A DNA stretch of 15,935 nucleotides from Ephemerocybe angulata. Its lineage: Eukaryota; Basidiomycota; Agaricomycetes; Agaricales; Psathyrellaceae. The stretch covers positions 1 to 15,935 of the forward strand of contig JAACJK010000035.1 of the NCBI GenBank assembly GCA_013368325.1, in the 5' to 3' direction. The notes below the pieces were generated by a model that was given only the letters and a program-made list of their open reading frames with translations, did not search any database and was not told the DNA's origin. Shown one piece after another: positions 1 to 7,642 of this stretch; position 1 is the first letter of the stretch, and each line of letters opens with the position of its first letter. A program made the position numbers and the translations under genes.

Positions 1-404
1 GGCCGGATCCATCATTCACCCTATCGACTATGAGGATGCTCTGACGCGGAAACCATTGTTATTGCTGAAGTATCGTTTGTGACATGAGCAATCATTCCAT
101 ATCAAGAGGGTTCTGCTTACACTCCCAAATTCTTCGGATCGACAGGTGGGAGTTCATGTCCAAGAAGGTCATTGAGCGCCGAATCTGCCATATCCGCCTT
201 GAAGAAATCCAACTCTTGCCTATCGCTGACGACAAAATCAGTGAGGACGCCCAAAACAAACCGGGCCGAGCTCTAAACGAGGAAAGGATTCCAAGAAGGG
301 AGAGGAAGGGACAACCAAAAGGACCAAGGTCAAAGTTGAGTCAAGTGGGTCCAGCACGGCAAAGGACGATGGCAAGGACGATGAAGACATGGAAGACGAG
401 ATGT
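1..404 (+). pseudogene. Unrecognised degraded coding remnant with acidic C-terminus
   Basis: I do not recognise this gene. Three forward frames each look coding in part. One frame (start to about 86) reads a stretch containing HPIDYEDAL before a TGA. A second reads a Ser/Lys-rich stretch including TPKFFGSTGG around 140-270. A third (about 245-404) reads a lysine-rich then acidic tail ending DDEDMEDEM followed by TGA at 404-406. The acidic ending resembles the C-terminus of a nuclear protein, but that is only a composition argument. No domain motif, start codon or intron could be fixed, and the 5' part lies outside the window. It could be the end of a host gene or part of an older transposon upstream of the Harbinger element. 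The call as coding is weak and rests on the continuous charged tail. Confidence 0.3.
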
Positions 405-633
405 GATGGAGTTTGAGTCTAACTGTTCAAATCTATGCTCAATTATTCCCCCGTTTTTTTTCCGCGAAGAATAATCCTACAACGCCTGTCCCCTTTATCA
501 CCCAACCCATTTCGCACTAATTCTAGTATACACACACAATTTACACTTATTTCTTCGCTTGGAAGCCGAAAAAGTGTGAAAACCCGTACATCTCAACGCC
601 TCCTCGGAGTCGGGGACTGGCACTCGTTAGAGT

Positions 634-1594
634 GCCGTTACGATCCGTTTGGTTGACGTCGAAATGTTGATGGGATGGGAGCGGTCGAGGTTCTCCCGTA
701 TAACACGACTCACTGCTGAAGCCATATACGGAAGATGGAAGCACCTCCTCCGTTTTGATCCCACCCGCCTAACACGAGGAAAGCTCGCCGAATTCGGACG
801 TGCCGTGGCTGCAAAGGGGCGCCATTGGACAATGTTGTGGCATTCATTGACGGAACCCGGCAGAAGAACGCCCGCCATCCCGTAATCAGCGACTTGTCTA
901 CAACGGATGGAAGCGTATCCATTGTCTCAAGTACCATGCTGTGCTTTCCCGAGATGGTATCATTATCCATGTTTATGGGCCAGTCGATGGGCGGCACCAT
1001 GATGAAACCGTCTTCAAGGAGAGTGGCCTTAGCACCCTGCTAGATGCTCACTTCTGGAAACCAAATGGCGAGCCACTTTTCATATATGGAGACCACGCGT
1101 ATAGCATGGGTCCGCATGTCATGGCACCGTACACTACCACAGCAATCACACGCAATCAGAAAATCTTCAACGCCAAGATGTCACGAGTCTGCAAGTCCGT
1201 GGAATGGATTTTCAAGGAAGTAACACAACAATTCACCTACCTCGACTTTGCACATTCCCACAAGCTTTTGCTCACACCATCTGGTCTCTGGTACATGGTA
1301 TCTATGTTACTCTGCAATGCGCACACAATCCTTCACTATCCTCAAATCCCCCAATACTTCGCTTGTGCACCCCCAACCCTTACCGAGTACTTCACAGGTG
1401 GACCCATCGAGGATGCGGAGTTGAAGAGGTGGTCCAAAGACAGCATGTGGATGGAACACATGGCACCAGTTGACGGTGAAACAGCAGAGGGCTTAACCGA
1501 TGCAGAGATGGAGGAAATAGCGAAAGGCTTAGATCAGTTGGAGATGGAGGAAGGATCAGATATGGATGAAGACGATGAAGTTTTCACAGATTAG
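634..1594 (+). pseudogene. HARBI1-like DDE transposase (PIF/Harbinger), frameshifted
   Basis: This is the nuclease-type transposase that cuts and joins element ends in the nucleus. The N-terminal helical part reads MLMGWERSRFSRITR and then HLLRFDP (about 658-760). The catalytic core follows: FIDGT with the first Asp at 849-851, RNQRLVYNGWKRIH (about 881-922), GPVDGRHHD (about 971-997), YGDHAY with the second Asp at 1091-1093, and VEWIFKEV with the Glu at 1202-1204. All three catalytic acidic residues are present. The tail is acidic and ends at a stop at 1592-1594. The protein needs three frames: one to about 812, a second about 813-860, and a third from about 863 onward. The first shift falls at an AAAGGGG run and the second near ACCCGG. 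No credible start codon is visible, and a TAG at 628-630 closes the first frame, so the N-terminus is missing. It is non-functional as written unless the shifts are sequence errors. Confidence 0.85.
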
Positions 1595-1942
1595 ATCATT
1601 TATAGGCTACATATACATCTCTATTTCTTTAAGACTGCACCAAGAATGATTTTCATCATATCATTCTGTTCCCTATCTTGCTCTATCTTTTGCCTTGTCA
1701 GTTCAGTCAGTGCCGCAGTTCCCTCAGTCATTCAATCAAGTCGATCAACGAGCTGAGCTTGACGGGTCTCATCCCGTGCACGAGCTGCCTCAAGTGCAGC
1801 ATTGTCTGACTTTGCACGTTGCTCGAGACTGTCACGGAGGATACTATTGGCAGTCCTTCGTACTTTTCGGGGGCGCCGATCACCACTGTCACCATCCATG
1901 TTCTCTTTCTCAGAGTCATTCATCGACAATGACCTGTCACGC

Positions 1943-2014
1943 CTGTAAGAACAATTAGCAAAAATTGGCAAAAAAATTGAAATAGAATGAAAATAGGAAC
2001 AAACAGTTACACAC
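1943..2014 (-). other. Spliceosomal intron 2 of the Myb-like gene
   Basis: This is a 72-bp AT-rich intron on the minus strand with donor GTGTGT, branch-like GCTAAT and acceptor TTCTTACAG. Splicing rebuilds a lysine codon split 2+1 (QQRK then RDRSLS). Because the length is a multiple of three and there is no stop inside, the retained intron is also open. The pyrimidine-rich, hydrophobic translation of that stretch argues that it is removed. Confidence 0.7.
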
Positions 2015-2343
2015 TTTCGTTGCTGGCCTTGATGCTCCCGAACGGTTGCACCAGGTAATTCAGCAATGTCAGTGAGGGTGTCCCTCTTGACGGTACCTTT
2101 CATGGCCGCATCGCGAAGCTCCAGTGCTGCTTTTGTCTCTGCAGACGTATGGGACTTGGCACTGGCTGCTTTCCTTTCCTTCTCGTCCTCATGATCTTTG
2201 ATAAGCACTGCAATTGTTGTCAACCTCTGCAATGTCCGTGTCAGAAGAGTGATTTGATCGTTGCATGCTATGATGCGTACCATGATATGTTCATTTACAT
2301 CTTCATTTGTTCCGGTATCTTGAAGAGAGCGTGCTTCGTTCCG

Positions 2344-2409
2344 CTACAAACATAGCAAGCGCATATATTCAGTAATGAAGATGAAAATGAGCTAATACAA
2401 GTCATATAC
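2344..2409 (-). other. Spliceosomal intron 1 of the Myb-like gene
   Basis: This is a 66-bp intron read on the minus strand. The donor is GTATAT after a DAHK codon string and the acceptor is TTTGTAG. Removing it joins ...CATAAG to CGGAAC in phase 0, giving AHK followed by RNEARSLQ with no stop. The length and splice sites are typical of basidiomycete introns. Confidence 0.75.
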
Positions 2410-3131
2410 CTTATGAGCATCCATAATGACCTTGAAGCGCGCTCGGCATGCGGCGCCTGTTCGGTCAATCGATGTACCTCCGTTCTGGGCAGTGTGCCGG
2501 CGCATCGTGTCTGCCAAGATATTCCAAGCTTCTTGAATGGGAGCACCCTTACTTCCAGGAACGGTTTCAGGGTCAATGCCTCCTCGATGAGAGCACGGTC
2601 TTGCCATGCACGCCAGTTTGGCTGCCTCGCATTTCTGACCTGCTTCGAAACACGGTCAGGTGATGGGGACCGCGATGGGGAGGTAGGCGCATCATTGCTC
2701 GATGCGACACTGGAGCCCTGCATGGTCGGCTCCGGTTCCTGCTCACTGGGTACAGGAGATGGGGAAGGAGAGGGGTTCTGAGCAGTTTGGCGTCTTGTTC
2801 GTGGCATTTGTGAGTGTGAGAGAAGTATTCTGGGATGTCTAGTAGTAGTTGTATTCGAAACAAACTTAAGACGTGAGCCACTGAAATAGCCATCAGCCGG
2901 CCACAGACGCACCCCACACATCGTCATTTTGCCATGGGTGGCTGCCCGTGGCTCCCTCCACACAACGTCCTATTGACTTGCCCATTTCGCAGCCCTATCG
3001 TTTGATACCGCCAGGAAGAATATCACAGAGGAAGAGCAGAAGGACATGAACAATGGGAAGGCATTCTTTCTGCATGAAGAGATCTCCGCCAGTCAATTGA
3101 TCATGCTGGGAATCGCCCTGGAAGAACAGCA

Positions 3132-3178
3132 GTGCGTAAACTGCACAATACCTCCTCCACCCGCTAACCTTCGCCCAG
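3132..3178 (+). other. Spliceosomal intron in the KDZ transposase remnant
   Basis: This is a 47-bp intron with donor GTGCGT, branch-like GCTAAC and acceptor GCCCAG. Removing it joins CAGCA to ACGTAAA, rebuilding EEQQRKL, which is the expected KDZ-type reading. Without splicing, the frame runs into unrelated sequence. Confidence 0.65.
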
Positions 3179-3770
3179 ACGTAAACTTTCCATGCAGTGG
3201 AAAGGGAAGACATCAACCTCGACCGACAACAAACGCGCGAACATCACAGTACAAGTACGATACTACTACGTCAAAAGATAGAGCTACGGACCCCCAACAA
3301 CAGTGCATGTCCAAGCATGACAGCCCTTTTCCTTCCCTCATCAATCCTCGGCATCAGATCCAAGCACCCCACGATTCCGCAACTACTCGTTCAGGCATGC
3401 GACCCACGGCTGTACGAGCTGGAATGGTGACTTCGTTGTGCCCAAGCAGTCGATGCCCTTCGGACTCTTTGCGATGGTCTCCTCCTCCGAGCGTACCTCT
3501 ACCAGGACAAGAAGCGGTTTCAACGGGGGCAGGTGGCGAATACCCGGTCGAACGGACTGATCGAGAGGGTGACGATGCAGATTCAGGCATCGGCTGACCG
3601 GTACCGGTCAGCTCAGTCAGCGATATGGGCACTGGGGGCGCACCTTGGACGTGACCTATACACCGAGCAATATCCGATCCTCTCCCCCGAGGATGTACGT
3701 AGCTTGCGAGAGGATGAGGATGAGGCCGATGGCGCCACTACTGGTCGCTGTGGCGAAGACGCCGGCTGAT

Positions 3771-3834
3771 GTCGGACGAGCGACGAGCAGAGAGCAGAGA
3801 GCAGAGGAGCAGAGGTCGGACGAGCGACGAGCAG
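3771..3834 (+). repeat. Pair of perfect 20-bp direct repeats
   Basis: The 20-bp sequence GTCGGACGAGCGACGAGCAG occurs at 3771-3790 and again, unchanged, at 3815-3834. The sequence between them is GAGCAGA-type low-complexity repeat. In one frame the block encodes an Arg/Glu/Ala-rich stretch (REQRAEEQRSDERRAA), which would be a charged helix if translated. It lies where the KDZ remnant frame is disturbed. Confidence 0.85.
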
Positions 3835-3865
3835 CGATGCAGATACAAGGGCTGTATAGTCAAAG

Positions 3866-4303
3866 GTAAATAGAATACAGGGGGTAGGAGCAAAGCGACT
3901 ATGTACCTGTATAGTCAAAGAGATCAAGTGGGGAATAATGAACGAGTAGCTACGAGTATATGTGTCCAGATGATCTCGAACGAAAATAGAACAATAGAAT
4001 GATCCAAAGAACAATAGAGTCCATATGAGTCGATATGACTAAAAGGCAGCGCGCGAGCAGTGCGCCTGAGAACAAAGGTGTGAACAAGGTGTGAACGTGC
4101 TGTGCACGAGAATAAGAAGCGCGAACGTGCTGTGCATGAAGTGAGGGGAAGGCTCAGAAGAGCGAAGGCAGTATGAAGGTGTGCAAGGGTGTGCAAAGGT
4201 GTGCAAGAGTGTGCAGGAATGCGCACGAATGAATAGTAAAGGAAGAAATGAAAGGAAAAGAAGAGAAAATAAGTAGGCTGACCGGTGTTCACGACAGTCG
4301 CAG
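3866..4303 (+). other. 438-bp interruption of the KDZ frame (insertion or oversized intron)
   Basis: Sequence between the block ending MQIQGLYSQ and the block KNKPKKGDT has no coding resemblance to the transposase. It can formally be removed as GT-AG (GTAAAT...AGTCGCAG) with a consistent codon phase (AG plus C). However, 438 bp is far longer than the other introns here (47-72 bp), and it is filled with short repeats. A foreign insertion that carries or borrowed splice sites is therefore at least as likely. The exon-end sequence CTGTATAGTCAAAG (3852-3865) recurs inside at 3909-3922. Confidence 0.4.
4171..4230 (+). repeat. 10-bp minisatellite (GTGCAAGGGT-type units)
   Basis: Units of exactly 10 bp run in register: GTGCAAGGGT (4181), GTGCAAAGGT (4191), GTGCAAGAGT (4201), then the decayed GTGCAGGAAT (4211) and GCGCACGAAT (4221). 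A diverged unit precedes them at 4171. Related AAGGTGTGAAC pieces occur around 4075-4097. This is non-coding and part of the interruption of the KDZ remnant. Confidence 0.8.
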
Positions 4304-4470
4304 CAAGAACAAGCCAAAAAAGGGCGACACCATGGAGTCGGTAAGGTCAGAGACCACCCGAACGGTGTCCTGGATATGGAGAACCAGAGGGGTTGGAGAA
4401 GGGTCCAGCGCCCCCGCCGATGTGGTCAGCTCGGCGGTGGCTGAACAGTTCCAAGGCGAGCTCAATGAAG

Positions 4471-4523
4471 GTCAGTCAAAAGCCCCTTCGTTGTGTAACA
4501 AACACTCACCACATTCGATATAG
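4471..4523 (+). other. Spliceosomal intron in the KDZ transposase remnant
   Basis: This is a 53-bp intron with donor GTCAGT and acceptor GATATAG. Splicing joins GAAG to CTGTC, giving ...ELNE-A-VKIEWCKS, and moves the reading into the frame that carries the conserved WCK...WAEEVEL block. Fit to the family is good. Confidence 0.7.
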
Positions 4524-4901
4524 CTGTCAAAATCGAGTGGTGCAAGAGTTGTGCCCGGAGCATGTGATGGGCAGAGGAGGTGGAGCTCGTTGTAGAGGAG
4601 ATGAGCCGGGTTAAAGCTTCGTTCGAGCACCGCACTTCAGAATGGGATAAACGGGCGGTGGAGGCAAGGATAATCGCACCTGGGGTTGAGATAGAGCAGG
4701 GTGAGATCGACCCTCTTCTCATCGAAGGCCGTATTGCGTACGCTACCCAGCAAGCAGCCCAATTCCATGCAATGCGGGCATTCTGCGAGAAGCGATGGGT
4801 GCTGGTTTCTCAATTCGTTTCTTCCGGTGGAACGACAGCGTTGTCGGAAGGCGCAGGAGTGGCGGAGAAGCGGGCAGTAGATGGCGAGGCATTGGGTGTG
4901 G

Positions 4902-5002
4902 AGGACGACGACGACGACGATGACGACGACGATGACAATGATGACGACGATGATGAAGAGGAAGACGGCGATGGCGACGATGCTGACAGTGATGTCGATG
5001 GT
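4902..5002 (+). repeat. GAY-rich simple repeat encoding an Asp/Glu tail
   Basis: A run of GAC/GAT/GAA codons encodes a near-uninterrupted aspartate tract with a few Asn, Glu and Gly, just before the stop of the KDZ remnant at 5006-5008. Acidic tails are common on nuclear transposases. On the opposite strand the same DNA gives serine and histidine runs that are only shadows. Confidence 0.85.
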
Positions 5003-5008
5003 CTCTGA

Positions 5009-5190
5009 TGGTGGCTGTGTGATTGACAGAAACGACCGATCGCCGGTGCACCGTAGGCGCCGGCGCTAAAGTCAGCGGTTTCCATATTCCCCCATTTGCA
5101 TTCAGTTGGTGGGCGGGAGGGGTATATATAGGTTGTACGGGATATCAGGTGGCTGTACTATAGTGAGAGGGGCATTGCAATTTGCAAAAC
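5009..5190. other. Flank of the KDZ remnant, with a GC-box and TATA-like element
   Basis: No gene is visible. The stretch contains a perfect 10-bp palindrome GCGCCGGCGC (5057-5066). It also has a promoter-looking cluster, GGTGGGCGGGAGGGG (5108-5122), directly followed by TATATATA (5123-5130). No convincing ORF follows downstream on the + strand, so if this is a promoter its gene is lost, or it drives a non-coding transcript. Confidence 0.4.
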
Positions 5191-5256
5191 CCTCTAATGA
5201 GAGGCTGATATGCAAATATCATTTCCCTCTCATGAGAGGCCCTGGTTGCAACCAGG
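5191..5256. repeat. Palindromic module, copy 1
   Basis: The order is: palindrome CCTCTAATGAGAGG (5191-5204, imperfect centre), TGCAAA at 5211, perfect 14-bp palindrome CCTCTCATGAGAGG (5226-5239), then perfect 16-bp palindrome CCTGGTTGCAACCAGG (5241-5256). The two 14-mers start 35 bp apart. The same arrangement recurs 299 bp downstream. No gene overlaps it. Confidence 0.85.
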
Positions 5257-5489
5257 TGATGTACTCAGGTGTTCTTTTGGACACTCCCGTACCCCAGGCG
5301 CCCAAACCGAGAATTTCGACCTCTGGTCCAAAATTTCCATTCCGACAGCCCCTTGAGGCTAATTGATTAAATTTTAAGGATGGATGTGCAAGGATGAAAT
5401 TTTCAACTCCAAAAGCGGTCGCGGGTAATGGAGATAATGTTCCGCATATGGATAGAGGCTGTGGTGCGTCGACTGTGCACAGGGCGTGT

Positions 5490-5555
5490 GCTCTAATTAG
5501 AGCGTAAACTGCAAACTTCGTTTTGCTTTAATTAGAGCGCCGTGTTGCAAACATG
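5490..5555. repeat. Palindromic module, copy 2
   Basis: The order is: perfect palindrome GCTCTAATTAGAGC (5490-5503), TGCAAA at 5510, near-palindrome GCTTTAATTAGAGC (5525-5538), then TTGCAA at 5545-5550. Every element keeps the spacing of copy 1 (offsets 0, 20, 35 and 55), although the spacer sequence between them is different. The outer base pair of each palindrome is G...C here and C...G in copy 1. Confidence 0.85.
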
Positions 5556-6017
5556 TCGCGTTATCTGGTGAAATATTTTTTCAGACCTCAAAGGGGACCC
5601 TACCTACCCTATGTAAGCATCAAAATCGCCAAATCGGGTAATTCCATCAAATTTGTAGGCAAATTGTGCACCGGAAATTCCCCGGTAACTTCCGGATTTG
5701 GTAGCCGGTCATACAGTGCGCACACACTATTCTGACCTCAGTATATATCTAAAACTATATAGAACTGTTTCAGAGACTATAGAAATACTATTTCATAACA
5801 ATAGGCACTCATTTTTGTCCTATTCCTACCCAAAATAGCCCATATAAGCCCTAAAATTAGGGTTTGTCGGGGGGTATAAATATTTTTTTCCCTACCACGA
5901 GGAGGGGGTACCTACCTAACGTCCGGTCGGATTTTTGAAGGCCGGGACCCCTTGCCCGAAACAGCTCTACAGTCGGCACGATGATATTCCCACCTAGATA
6001 CTCGCGAACACTGCCTG
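5556..6017. other. Gene-free AT-rich stretch with small inverted repeats
   Basis: I see no supported gene. Noted structures are CCGGAA...TTCCGG arms flanking a CCCCGG centre (about 5672-5697), and CCCTAA-AA-TTAGGG (5849-5862). Two similar blocks, AAATATTTTTT followed by GGGACCCTACCTACC (from about 5571) and AAATATTTTTTT followed by GGGGGTACCTACC (from about 5878), may be a further diverged repeat about 307 bp apart. Confidence 0.5.
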
Positions 6018-6300
6018 GGAAATAGCGTGGAAATAGTCAATATATTTCCATGCTATTTCCGAATAAAGTAGTCTAGAGAAATCGCAACTGTATTTCCACC
6101 ATATTTCGCTCTCAATATAGTCAAGAAATACTGAATATCATTTGTTGCTTTTCGGTGCTCAAATTGGGTAGCAGATTGCATATATAGATTGATATTTCTA
6201 GCTTGAAATATATATTTTTAGAATATTTCTCATAGAAATAATTTAGAAATACTTCGAGCATTTCCACACTATTTCCACACTATTTCTTCCTGAAATAGCC
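6018..6300. repeat. TATTTCC/GGAAATA repeat cluster with a strong hairpin
   Basis: GGAAATAGCGTGGAAATA (6018-6035) is the inverted complement of TATTTCCATGCTATTTCC (6043-6060), with one mismatch in 18 and a 7-base loop. More copies of TATTTC or GAAATA follow. These include the hairpins TATTTCT-CAT-AGAAATA (about 6224-6240) and CTATTTC-TTCCT-GAAATAG (6280-6298), and the direct repeat ATTTCCACACT (6260-6281). The cluster looks like a terminus or internal array of a non-autonomous element, but I cannot define its ends. Confidence 0.7.
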
Positions 6301-7148
6301 TCCCACCCACGCAGGGGAAGCAATTTTGGGACTTTGCGCGAGGAGAATCCTTCAGACATGGAATACCCGCACTCGAGTATTGTAGTATGCGCGCTGCGTA
6401 CATTGGCAATGCGAGAGTAGTCCGATGTGCGCACTAGAGACTCAACGATTCAGATTCGTCGCTTTGAGTGTATAAATGAGGGAGAGGAATGGACGTGCAC
6501 GGGACGAGCGGATGCACAGCAAAAGGGATGGATGCACCTAATATGGAAGGGAGGACGGTCAATCAGTGTGAGCCAATATGAAGGTATGTGTGTTGGAGGA
6601 AGGCTTTCTGATGGCAGGGAAGAGGGACGGCGTTGGGATCGCCAACGCTACTGATATGCGCAGGATCAGTGAACGTCGCGATGGCTTGATGCGACTTGGG
6701 ATCACTGCTCACAGATGCGGGGTGTGCCTCCTCGAGAATGCCTAGCACGATGACGAACCAGCGTAGAGCATGAACGACGAACGCTAGGGGGCTCCTTGAT
6801 CCTGTACCACCATCATCTGGTGGTTTTCCCACGCTTGGGAACAGGACTGGGACGGAGCAAAACCACCCTCCTGCCTCCATTCTGGAGGTAGGAACGACGA
6901 GTGGGCTCCAGGGTCACCACCAACCGCCCCCCGACAGAAATAACGCTAGATCTCTGCTCAAGATGGGCCATTATCGCCCCAGTCCTCCCTTGAAAGAGCA
7001 CCAAACGTGCCCTCGACCCACTCGCCTCCCCCAACCATGAGGCACTCCTAGCCTCAGGTGACTGGAGATCGAGCACGGGCGAAGCCTCACGCGCCAGGAG
7101 AACAAAGGAGAAAACGCGTCGTCGGGGTATGAAAAGGTACGCTCCGCG
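6301..7148. other. No supported gene; probable LINE 5' flank or UTR
   Basis: Open frames here are short and match nothing I recognise. A TATA-like TATAAAT lies at 6471-6477. A GTATGT...GCGCAG pair (about 6584-6663) could be an intron, but the flanking reading hits a stop at once. From about 6800 the sequence is rich in short hairpins such as CCACC-ATCATCT-GGTGG (about 6808-6825), CCCA-CGCT-TGGG (about 6829-6840) and CCTCCA-TTC-TGGAGG (6874-6888). This could be a structured 5' UTR of the LINE if that element starts upstream of its TATA box. Confidence 0.4.
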
Positions 7149-7156
7149 TATATAAG
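7149..7156 (+). promoter_or_regulatory. TATA box upstream of LINE ORF1
   Basis: TATATAAG lies 66 bp before the ORF1 start codon. It is followed by a CTCTCTCTCTTTCATCC pyrimidine tract (about 7178-7195), the usual layout of a strong fungal core promoter and initiator. The start codon context is CCACAATGT with A at -3, a good fungal translation start. I infer that transcription begins near 7180. Confidence 0.6.
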
Positions 7157-7642
7157 TGGTACTCCCCCACCGAACGCTCTCTCTCTTTCATCCCAGATTC
7201 ACAACCATCCAAGCAACCACAATGTCTTCTAACAACTCCAACGCCCCCACCAACAACCCCTTTGAGGTCCTCGAAGTTCAGGACCCTAAGGATTCCCCCC
7301 TCACATGTCGTACCTCGCCGCGGCGAAGAACACCTCGCCGAACGGTTCCTCGAGGACCCCCTTCACCATAACCCACAATACCTCCGCTCCCAATCTCGCC
7401 CCTGTCCAGAACACTCAAGAGACCGAGGTCGCGATCCGCGCCGCGTCCATCCAGAACGCCCAGGAGGCCATGGCCGCGATCCGACTCGCGTCAAAGGAAC
7501 CCAACACCCCTCCCCGGAGGAGGGGTCCTCCACCAAACCCTCCAACGCCACCACCAAATCGCGTGCCACGGGCAAGAAAGGCGGAAGATCGAACGCCTCA
7601 GGCCCCAACGCGGGTAAGCCTCACACAAAGCCCCTCGGCGCG

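Larger units (their letters stand above)
1621..2807 (-). pseudogene. Myb/SANT-like DNA-binding protein of the Harbinger element, broken
   Basis: In PIF/Harbinger transposons this second protein binds element DNA and helps import or recruit the transposase. The start is the ATG at 2807-2805. A Ser/Pro-rich N-terminus (PSPSPSPVPSE) follows, then a helix-turn-helix-like region WRAWQDRALIEEAL (about 2620-2575) and EAWNILADTMRR, GTSIDRTGAACRARFK. Exon 2 (2343-2015) contains ARSLQDTGTNEDV and an EHQGQQRK stretch after AALELRDAAM. Exon 3 continues with a basic segment (RRPRKVRRT) and a coiled-coil tail. Two introns fit: 2409-2344 (phase 0, GTATAT...TTTGTAG) and 2014-1943 (GTGTGT...CTTACAG). Two defects are visible. 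A one-base frameshift near 2550-2558 separates KPFL from GSKGAPIQ. An in-frame TGA at 1734-1732 sits where the frame then continues for 36 more codons to the TAG at 1623-1621. Confidence 0.8.
634..2960. mobile_element. PIF/Harbinger-like DNA transposon (two converging genes), degraded
   Basis: The pairing of a DDE_Tnp_4/HARBI1-like transposase with a Myb/SANT-like protein is the defining gene set of PIF/Harbinger elements. Here the two genes converge: the transposase ends at 1594 on + and the Myb-like gene ends at 1621 on -, leaving 26 bp between them. By eye I could not find matching terminal inverted repeats. I compared 405-630 with the reverse complement of 2880-2990. The left end therefore appears lost or lies before the window, and the outer limits given are approximate. 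The right end must lie before about 2977, where KDZ transposase coding sequence begins. The element therefore abuts, and may interrupt or have replaced, the front half of that older element. Confidence 0.75.
2977..5008 (+). pseudogene. KDZ-family transposase, C-terminal half only, broken
   Basis: Kyakuja-Dileera-Zisupton (KDZ) transposases are large proteins abundant in mushroom genomes. Only the region after the catalytic core is left here, so no DDE residues are present. Recognisable blocks in order are: DTARKNITEEEQKDM and SASQLIMLGIALEEQQ (3004-3131); after an intron, RKLSMQ; then LFLPSS (about 3320); LYELEW and LRCAQAVDAL (3410-3465); NTRSNGLIERV (about 3536); RTVSWIWRT (about 4360); and after another intron KIEWCKSCARSM, WAEEVELVVEEM (about 4530-4610). 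The last exon has IEGRIAYATQQAA and an Asp-run tail. In-frame TGA codons occur at 3428-3430 and 4565-4567. A one-base shift lies near 3195, a further frame change falls around 3700-3780, and the stretch 3866-4303 interrupts the frame. The 5' half is missing, and the Harbinger element's right end lies just upstream. Confidence 0.7.

Noticed and set aside
4171..4230. CRISPR-like array from the regularly spaced GTGCAAGG units
   Set aside because: Units are directly adjacent 10-mers with no unique spacers, and the genome is eukaryotic; it is a minisatellite.
4743..5085. Minus-strand ORFs rich in Ser or His opposite the Asp-run
   Set aside because: They are the complement of the GAY codon repeat encoding the acidic tail of the KDZ remnant.
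5849..5862. CCCTAA-AA-TTAGGG, a head-to-head pair of telomere-type hexamers
   Set aside because: Only one copy each way with no tandem array; a short palindrome in AT-rich DNA is enough to explain it.
6563..6880. A 105-codon minus-strand ORF
   Set aside because: No recognisable motif, no family resemblance and unremarkable composition; it lies in hairpin-rich DNA that may be LINE 5' sequence.
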